Source: an uncultured Bacteroidales bacterium (GTDB taxonomy: Bacteria; Bacteroidota; Bacteroidia; Bacteroidales; P3). From it: 11,624 nt of DNA. Shown one piece after another: positions 6,698 through 11,624 of this stretch; the first letter of the stretch is position 1; each line of letters begins with the position of its first letter. A program made the position numbers and the translations under genes. The notes under the pieces were generated by a model, which was given only the letters and a program-made list of their open reading frames with translations, did not search any database and had not been told where the DNA came from. Where the stretch lies: contig CAMNIH010000048.1 in the NCBI GenBank assembly GCA_946540365.1, forward strand, positions 1 to 11,624, in the 5' to 3' direction.

Positions 6698-7222
6698 ATG
6701 GCTATATTCCACCGATACGACAGCACTATCCACGGCAATTACCGCCGTGCCTACCTCCGGTCGGGACTCCTGGTCGGGGCCCTTCTGGCCTTGTCGGTCC
6801 TGGTGCGCCTGCTCATGGGGCGTCCCATGGAAAGCCCTGCCTCGCTCATCGTCGACGCCGTGCTGCTGGTGGCCATCTTCCTGCTGATGGCGTTTTATCG
6901 CAACTCGCTGCCCGACAAGAAGATCACCCTCAAGGAGGCGATGCTCTTCGGCATGGGCACCGCTCTGATAGCCGGGGTGGTCTACGGCCTGCTGCTGTGG
7001 GCCATAGGCCTCAGCTCCCCCGCACAGACCGTCCTGTTCACCAACACCATGACGGGCAATGAGATTACCGCCGCCGACCCCCAGCTCCATTACTGGGCCG
7101 CCTGGTGGGCCATCCTGTCGGGCGTCCAGGCCATCCTGCTCGGTGCCTTCGGCGCGTTCCTGGCTGCCGTGCTTTTTCGCAATGAGAAGTCCGTGGTTCA
7201 TAAAAAGAATAATAACAATTAA
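6698..7222 (+). CDS. DUF4199-like four-helix membrane protein
   Basis: A 174-residue integral membrane protein with predicted membrane segments near 21-40, 48-68, 82-105 and 132-160, a basic N-terminus and an Asn/Lys-rich tail ending in four Asn. Size, four-helix layout and position directly before a DPM1-like GT2 gene match the DUF4199 family of Bacteroidota, whose function is unknown. Conserved charged residues near the third helix (LPDKKITLKEAMLFG, 71-85) also fit. The start is four bases after the AsmA stop and the gene ends 12 bases before the glycosyltransferase. The context suggests an accessory to lipid-linked sugar formation or transport, but that is inference. The membrane nature is certain; the family assignment is likely. 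Confidence 0.72.
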   Translation: MAIFHRYDSTIHGNYRRAYLRSGLLVGALLALSVLVRLLMGRPMESPASLIVDAVLLVAIFLLMAFYRNSLPDKKITLKEAMLFGMGTALIAGVVYGLLLWAIGLSSPAQTVLFTNTMTGNEITAADPQLHYWAAWWAILSGVQAILLGAFGAFLAAVLFRNEKSVVHKKNNNN

Positions 7223-7234
7223 ATATATAGTCAG

Positions 7235-8170
7235 ATGAAAGATATATCAATCATAGTCCCTTCATATAACGAAGCCGAGTCGCTGCCTCATCTGGCCGAA
7301 TGGGTGGATCGTGTGATGAAAGAGCACAGCTTCACCTACGAGGTCATCATTGTCGACGACGGCTCCACCGACGGCACGTGGCAGGTGGCCGAGCAACTGC
7401 ACCGGCAGAACCCCGCATGGCGTGGCATCAAGTTCCGTCGCAACTACGGCAAGAGTGCCGCCCTCAATGTGGGCTTCGCTGCTTCGGAGGGTGACGTGGT
7501 CGTCACCATGGACGCCGACCTGCAGGACAGCCCCGACGAGGTGCCCGAGCTCTACCGCATGATCAAGGAAGATGGCTACGACCTCGTCAGCGGATGGAAG
7601 AAGAAACGCTACGACTCCAAGCTGGCCAAGAACATACCGTCCAAGTTCTTCAACTGGACCACCCGCCGGATGAGCGGCATTCACCTGCACGACTTCAACT
7701 GTGGCCTCAAAGCCTATCGTCACGAGGTGGTCAAAAGCATCGAGGTCTACGGCGAGATGCACCGCTACATCCCGGTCATCGCCAAGTGGGCCGGATTCGG
7801 CAAGATAGGGGAGAAGGTGGTCCAGCATCGCAAGCGTGAATTCGGTGTCACCAAGTTCGGCATGAACCGCTTCATCAACGGCTACCTCGACCTTATGTCC
7901 ATCATGTTCATGTCCAAGTTCGGCAAACAGCCTATGCACTTCTTCGGTGCGATCGGCTCGCTGTCGTTCCTCCTCGGTTTCGTTGCGCTGGTGGTGGTGG
8001 TCATCATGCGCCTCTCCGGCAGCATCTACCTCACCAACAACGTCTGGTTCTTCCTCTCCATGCTCTTTGTCCTGATCGGCATGATGCTCTTCCTCGCCGG
8101 ATTCCTGGGCGAGCTCGTCTGCCGCAATTCCTCAACCCGTAATCAATACCTAATCGAAACAGAACTATGA
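7235..8170 (+). CDS. Family 2 glycosyltransferase, DPM1/GtrB-like with C-terminal membrane anchor
   Basis: Inverting GT-A glycosyltransferase expected to transfer a sugar from a nucleotide donor to polyprenyl phosphate at the cytoplasmic face of the membrane. The 311-residue product has SIIVPSYNEAESL (5-17), IIVDDGSTDGTW (38-49), the metal-binding MDADLQDSPDE (92-102; D93 and D95), HRYIPVIAKWAG (176-187) and the HRKREFGVTKFG motif (198-209) typical of dolichol/undecaprenyl-phosphate glycosyltransferases. Two membrane segments follow (about 234-258 and 269-292), matching GtrB-type rather than soluble DPM1. The donor sugar is not readable. The stop overlaps the ychF start (ATGA). The gene pairs with the DUF4199-like gene 12 bases upstream, an arrangement I recall from Bacteroides. 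Confidence 0.92.
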   Translation: MKDISIIVPSYNEAESLPHLAEWVDRVMKEHSFTYEVIIVDDGSTDGTWQVAEQLHRQNPAWRGIKFRRNYGKSAALNVGFAASEGDVVVTMDADLQDSPDEVPELYRMIKEDGYDLVSGWKKKRYDSKLAKNIPSKFFNWTTRRMSGIHLHDFNCGLKAYRHEVVKSIEVYGEMHRYIPVIAKWAGFGKIGEKVVQHRKREFGVTKFGMNRFINGYLDLMSIMFMSKFGKQPMHFFGAIGSLSFLLGFVALVVVVIMRLSGSIYLTNNVWFFLSMLFVLIGMMLFLAGFLGELVCRNSSTRNQYLIETEL

Positions 8171-9267
8171 GTCTCCAATGTGGTATCGTAGGATTGCCCA
8201 ACGTGGGCAAATCCACCCTCTTCAACTGCCTCTCCAATGCCAAGGCCCAGGCAGCCAACTTCCCTTTTTGCACCATCGAACCCAATGTGGGGGTGATCAC
8301 AGTCCCCGATGAACGCCTCGCCAAGCTGGTCGAGATCGAACGTCCCGCCTCGGTGGTTCCCGCCACGGTGGAGATTGTCGACATCGCCGGCCTCGTCCGT
8401 GGCGCCTCGAAGGGCGAAGGACTTGGCAACAAGTTCCTCGCCGATATTCGCAACTGCGATGCTATCATTCATGTGCTCCGTTGTTTCGACGACGACAACA
8501 TCACCCATGTCGACGGTACCGTCGACCCCCTGCGCGACAAGCTCACCATCGACACCGAACTCCAGTTCAAGGATCTCGAGACAATCGAGAACCGCTATGA
8601 CAAGGAGGTCAAGAAAGGCAAGGCCGGTGGCGATGCGCGTGCCAAGAAGCTTGTCGAGGTGATGGACCTCTACAAGGCCGCACTCCTCGAGGGGCGCAGC
8701 GCCCGCACCGTCGAGCTCGACGACAACCAGGCCGAGGTGGCGCGCGACCTCCAGCTCCTCACCACCAAGCCGGTCATCTACGTGTGCAACGTCGACGAGG
8801 CTTCGGTCGTCAACGGCAACCACTACAGCGACGCTGTCCGCGACGCCGTCGCCGACGAGCATGCCGAGGTGCTCCTCATCGGTGCCGGCATCGAGTCCGA
8901 CATCGCCGAACTCGAGACCTACGAGGAGAAGCAGATGTTCCTCGAGGACCTCGGTCTCCACGAGTCCGGTGTCAACCGCTTGATCAAGGCCGCCTACCGC
9001 CTCCTCGGCCTTCAGACCTTCCTCACCGCCGGCCCCAAGGAATGCCGCGCGTGGACATTCAAAAAGGGCATGAAGGCACCCCAGACCGCCGGCATCATCC
9101 ACTCCGACTTCGAACGCGGTTTCATCCGGGCCGAGGTCATCAAATACGACGACTATGTGGCCCTCGGTTCCGAAGCCAAATGCCGCGAGGCCGGCAAGAT
9201 CGCCGTCGAGGGTAAGGATTATGTCGTGCAGGACGGCGACATCATGCATTTCCGCTTCAACGTCTAA
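8167..9267 (+). CDS. ychF: Redox-regulated ATPase YchF (Obg family)
   Basis: Cytoplasmic P-loop NTPase of the Obg/YchF group. It binds ribosomes, prefers ATP over GTP, and is linked to translation and oxidative-stress responses in other bacteria. The 366-residue product is full length. Motifs are G1 GLPNVGKST (9-17), the switch [10 protein letters not shown] (31-40), G3 DIAGL (72-76) and the altered G4 NVDE (208-211), which replaces NKxD and underlies ATP preference. A helical middle domain covers about 115-200, and a C-terminal TGS domain (about 284-366) ends FRFNV. The start overlaps the glycosyltransferase stop by ATGA, so translation is probably coupled. The next gene starts four bases after its stop. 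Leu codons here are mostly CTC, unlike the CTG-rich genes at the left end of the run. Confidence 0.97.
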   Translation: MSLQCGIVGLPNVGKSTLFNCLSNAKAQAANFPFCTIEPNVGVITVPDERLAKLVEIERPASVVPATVEIVDIAGLVRGASKGEGLGNKFLADIRNCDAIIHVLRCFDDDNITHVDGTVDPLRDKLTIDTELQFKDLETIENRYDKEVKKGKAGGDARAKKLVEVMDLYKAALLEGRSARTVELDDNQAEVARDLQLLTTKPVIYVCNVDEASVVNGNHYSDAVRDAVADEHAEVLLIGAGIESDIAELETYEEKQMFLEDLGLHESGVNRLIKAAYRLLGLQTFLTAGPKECRAWTFKKGMKAPQTAGIIHSDFERGFIRAEVIKYDDYVALGSEAKCREAGKIAVEGKDYVVQDGDIMHFRFNV

Positions 9268-9271
9268 ATCA

Positions 9272-11624
9272 ATGAAACGACAACAGAGACAACAACGACC
9301 GTTGTTCCGGCGCAACATGCGCCGGATAGAGAAAGTGCCTGCAGCACTTTCCCGCTTGTCGCTGTTGTCTGTGCTGACGTTGTTCTTGTTCAGCGCCTGC
9401 TCCACCGAGAAGGCCAAGTGGACCAATATCCAGTACCACAACACCACCTGCCACTACAACGTGTGGTGGAACGGCAACGAAAGCCTCAAGGCCGGCATCG
9501 AAAAGCTGCGTCACGCCGCCGTCGACGACTACACGGTCTTCCTGCCTCCCGAATACCTCGGCAACGACGAGGCCGCACGCAGCATCTACCCCGAGATGGA
9601 CCGCGCCATCGAGAAGGGGATCAAGGGAATCAAGAAGCACAGCATCTTCGTCGGTGGCAAGGAGCATGTGCCCTATATCAAGGAGTGCTACCTCCTCACG
9701 GCCTACGCCACCTTCTACAAGCACGACTATGTTGCCACCACCAACACGTGCAACATACTCGTCGACCAGTTCCGCGGCACCCCCGCCGGCGACGAGGGCG
9801 CCATCCTCCTCGCCCGTTGCATGGCCTGCGAGAAGCGCTACCCCGAAGCCGAAGCCACGCTCGACCTCCTGGTCCGTGACCTCGACAACGGCAACTTCTC
9901 CCGTTCGCGGCGCGACAAGCTCTACCTCGCCATGGTCGAAGCCACCGTGCCGCAGGAGAAGTACAAGAAGGCCGTCGAGTACATCCATCTTGCCATCGAA
10001 TGCAGCGGCAGCAACGACACCAAGGCCCGCCTGACCTTCCTCCTGGCGCAGATCTACCAGCGCCTCGACCGTCGGCCTGTCGCCGCCAAGTACTACCGCA
10101 AGGTGCTCTCCTACGGCCCGGCCTACGTCATGGAGTTCAACGCCCGCCTTGGCGAGGCCTCGTGCATCGACTTGGCCTCGCTCGACGAAAACAGGCGCCA
10201 CTCCGACCTCCAGCGTCTCGAGCAGCAGCTCGACGCCATGCTGCGCGACAAGAAGAACGAGGAGTACCGCGACCAGATCTACTACGCCAAGGGTGAGATG
10301 TACCTCGGCGTCAAGGATGCCCAGAAGGCCTGCGACAACCTGCGGCGCAGCGTGGCCCTCGCCACCGCCAACCGCGCGCAGAAGGCCAAGTCGGCCCTCC
10401 GCCTCGCCGGAGTCTACTACGACATCTACGAGAACTACGACCAGGCCCAGGTCTACTACGATACCGCCATGCAGTGTATCGACAGGGACTACCCCGGCTA
10501 CCCCTCCATCAAGCGCCGCAGCGACATGCTCACCGAGCTCTGCTCCTTCACCCGCGTCTACGAGCGGTGCGACAGTCTTCTCGCCGTGGCAGCCCTGCCC
10601 GAGGCCGAACGGCTGGCGCTCATCAAAGCCAAAATCGACACCCTCCGTGTGCAGGAGGAGCGCGCCAAGGAGAAAGCCCTCCTCGCCGAGCTCGCCGCCG
10701 ACGACAAGGCCCAGCAGAACACCCTCAAGGGCGACTGGTATTTCTACAACGCCAACACCGTCCAGAAGGGCAAGGAGAGTTTCCGTCAGCGTTGGGGCAC
10801 CCGGGTGCTCGAAGACAACTGGTGCTTCAGCAACAAGTTCTCCTTCGACCTCTTTGCCTCCGACGACGAGGAGTCTGCGACCGACAGTACCGCCGCCTCG
10901 GACAGCATCGCGGCGTCCGACAGCCTGGGTGCCGCTCCGGTGGCCAACGCAGGCCGCTTCGGCAACCCCGACGACCCGCATGCGCCGGCCTACTACCTCA
11001 AGGAGTTGCCCACCACCCGCCAGCAGCTCGATTCCATCGACTCGCTCACCGCCATCAGCCTCCTCAACGCGGGCTACATCTTCTACGACGGTGTGCAGAA
11101 CACGCCCCGCGCCCTCGAATGCTACCAGCGGCTCGCCAACGACTACACCGGCTACGACCACATCGTGCAGACGTTCTACATGCTCTACCGCATCTACGAC
11201 CGCCAGGGCAACACCCCCCAGGCCAACTACTACCGCGACATGGTGCTCATGGGCTTCCCCGACAGCGACTTCGCCAACCTCATCCGCGACAACGAGTACT
11301 ACAAGGAACTCCTGCGCCGCGAAGGCATCGTCGAAGACGCCTACGAGCATCTCTACGCCCAGTACCTGTCCCACCGTTACTCCACCGTGGTCACCCTCGC
11401 CAACCAGGCCGACGAGCTCTACCCCGGCCACTCGCTTCTGCCCAAGTTCCACTACTGGCGCGCCCTCGCCTATGCCGCCCAGGGGCAGCGCACCGACGCC
11501 ATCGTCCAGCTGAAGGACATCATACGCCTCAACCCGCGGACCGACACCATCGTCCCGCTCGCGCAGAACCAACTCGCGCTCCTGCTCTCCGACACCACCA
11601 CCCGTCTCCTCGATGCCGAAGCCG
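9272..11624 (+). CDS. PorW/SprE-like TPR lipoprotein, cut by right edge
   Basis: Open to the window end (784 complete codons, no stop). Residues 30-42 form a hydrophobic signal segment followed by C43 (LFSAC lipobox). The first mature residues include QYHNTTCHYNVWWNGNESLK (54-73), closely resembling the N-terminal motif of the PorW/SprE lipoproteins of the type IX secretion system. Helical TPR-like repeats follow through about 140-420 and again after 600. An acidic Ser/Ala linker (about 531-560, repeats of the ASDS type) and a coiled-coil-like segment (about 465-500, rich in Glu, Lys and Ala) lie between them. It probably acts at the periplasmic face of the outer membrane. Whether it serves type IX secretion is unproven because no other component is in view. 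The start may be the ATG at 9272, giving an unusually long basic leader, or the one at 9317, giving a normal signal peptide; inverted repeats cover this region. Confidence 0.7.
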   Translation, partial: MKRQQRQQRPLFRRNMRRIEKVPAALSRLSLLSVLTLFLFSACSTEKAKWTNIQYHNTTCHYNVWWNGNESLKAGIEKLRHAAVDDYTVFLPPEYLGNDEAARSIYPEMDRAIEKGIKGIKKHSIFVGGKEHVPYIKECYLLTAYATFYKHDYVATTNTCNILVDQFRGTPAGDEGAILLARCMACEKRYPEAEATLDLLVRDLDNGNFSRSRRDKLYLAMVEATVPQEKYKKAVEYIHLAIECSGSNDTKARLTFLLAQIYQRLDRRPVAAKYYRKVLSYGPAYVMEFNARLGEASCIDLASLDENRRHSDLQRLEQQLDAMLRDKKNEEYRDQIYYAKGEMYLGVKDAQKACDNLRRSVALATANRAQKAKSALRLAGVYYDIYENYDQAQVYYDTAMQCIDRDYPGYPSIKRRSDMLTELCSFTRVYERCDSLLAVAALPEAERLALIKAKIDTLRVQEERAKEKALLAELAADDKAQQNTLKGDWYFYNANTVQKGKESFRQRWGTRVLEDNWCFSNKFSFDLFASDDEESATDSTAASDSIAASDSLGAAPVANAGRFGNPDDPHAPAYYLKELPTTRQQLDSIDSLTAISLLNAGYIFYDGVQNTPRALECYQRLANDYTGYDHIVQTFYMLYRIYDRQGNTPQANYYRDMVLMGFPDSDFANLIRDNEYYKELLRREGIVEDAYEHLYAQYLSHRYSTVVTLANQADELYPGHSLLPKFHYWRALAYAAQGQRTDAIVQLKDIIRLNPRTDTIVPLAQNQLALLLSDTTTRLLDAEA
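9291..9306. repeat. Inverted repeat 1 at the start of the PorW/SprE-like gene
   Basis: AACAACG (9291-9297) and CGTTGTT (9300-9306) are exact reverse complements with a 2-base spacer. In RNA the innermost pairs would open to form the loop. This is the first of three consecutive perfect inverted repeats. It directly abuts the second. Confidence 0.6.
9307..9325. repeat. Inverted repeat 2, GC-rich hairpin containing an alternative ATG
   Basis: CCGGCGC (9307-9313) pairs perfectly with GCGCCGG (9319-9325) around the loop AACAT. The in-frame ATG at 9317-9319 lies at the loop/stem junction, so folding could hide this alternative start codon. All seven pairs are G-C, giving a strong stem without any T-run after it, so it does not look like an intrinsic terminator. 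Confidence 0.7.
9331..9351. repeat. Inverted repeat 3, 8-bp perfect hairpin
   Basis: GAAAGTGC (9331-9338) pairs perfectly with GCACTTTC (9344-9351) around the loop CTGCA. It begins five bases after inverted repeat 2. A further complementary pair, GACAACAG (9279-9286) and CTGTTGTC (9362-9369), encloses all three hairpins and could close a multibranch fold. Confidence 0.7.

Noticed and set aside
3658..6738. Long minus-strand open frames opposite the AsmA gene (3658-5013 and 5038-6738)
   Set aside because: They are shadows of the AsmA reading frame with His/Val/Gly-rich translations and no domains. The plus-strand gene explains the region.
9307..9351. Intrinsic terminator for ychF
   Set aside because: The hairpins lie inside the next coding region and no T-run follows either one, so termination is not supported.
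9269..11572. A 767-codon open frame on the minus strand opposite the PorW/SprE-like gene
   Set aside because: It arises from GC-rich codon bias on the plus strand, is low-complexity Val/Gly/Leu/Glu-rich, and matches no family. The plus-strand frame has a lipobox and family motifs.

Overview
The window looks like chromosomal DNA from a GC-rich member of the Bacteroidota, most likely a Bacteroidales gut-type organism. Three things point there. Genes start without recognisable Shine-Dalgarno sequences. AT-rich TAnnTTTG-type promoter elements sit in front of otherwise GC-rich genes. The protein families are also typical: a Bacteroides-type membrane pyrophosphatase, a DUF4199-like protein beside a GT2 glycosyltransferase, and a PorW/SprE-like TPR lipoprotein. 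Species cannot be read from the sequence. This is mainly a core-genome region; I see no transposase, phage gene, CRISPR array or RNA gene.

Layout. Positions 1-700 carry the 5' part of hppA (membrane-bound pyrophosphatase) on the minus strand, running off the left edge. Positions 701-1322 are a roughly 620-base divergent intergenic region. It holds an excellent promoter for hppA, a promoter-like element directly against the pyrE start, an 11-bp tandem array (ATGCATCATCC), and two near-identical 19-bp direct repeats flanking that array. From 1323 to the right edge nine genes run on the plus strand with gaps of 12 bases or fewer, or ATGA overlaps: pyrE, a secreted formylglycine-generating-enzyme-like (SUMF1) protein, hpt, a small lipoprotein, a 997-residue AsmA-like protein, a DUF4199-like membrane protein, a GT2 glycosyltransferase, ychF, and a PorW/SprE-like TPR lipoprotein cut by the right edge. 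No terminator-like hairpin with a T-run was seen between them, so they may be one long transcript.

How they fit together. Two PRPP-dependent enzymes (PyrE for de novo UMP, Hpt for purine salvage) flank the secreted SUMF1-like protein. The next part is mostly envelope related: lipoprotein, AsmA-like protein, four-helix membrane protein, polyprenyl-sugar-type glycosyltransferase and TPR lipoprotein, with the translation-associated ATPase YchF among them. The grouping links nucleotide supply with envelope building only loosely. I do not see a dedicated new pathway.

The most unusual local signals are: (1) three adjacent perfect inverted repeats, enclosed by a further 8-bp complementary pair, over the first 100 bases of the PorW/SprE-like gene; (2) the 11-bp palindrome-containing array and its flanking direct repeats upstream of pyrE; (3) a signal peptide built from five 9-bp tandem repeats; (4) a pyrE promoter placed so that the message would be nearly leaderless; (5) a change from G-rich to C-rich coding strand near 3.8 kb inside one co-directional gene run.
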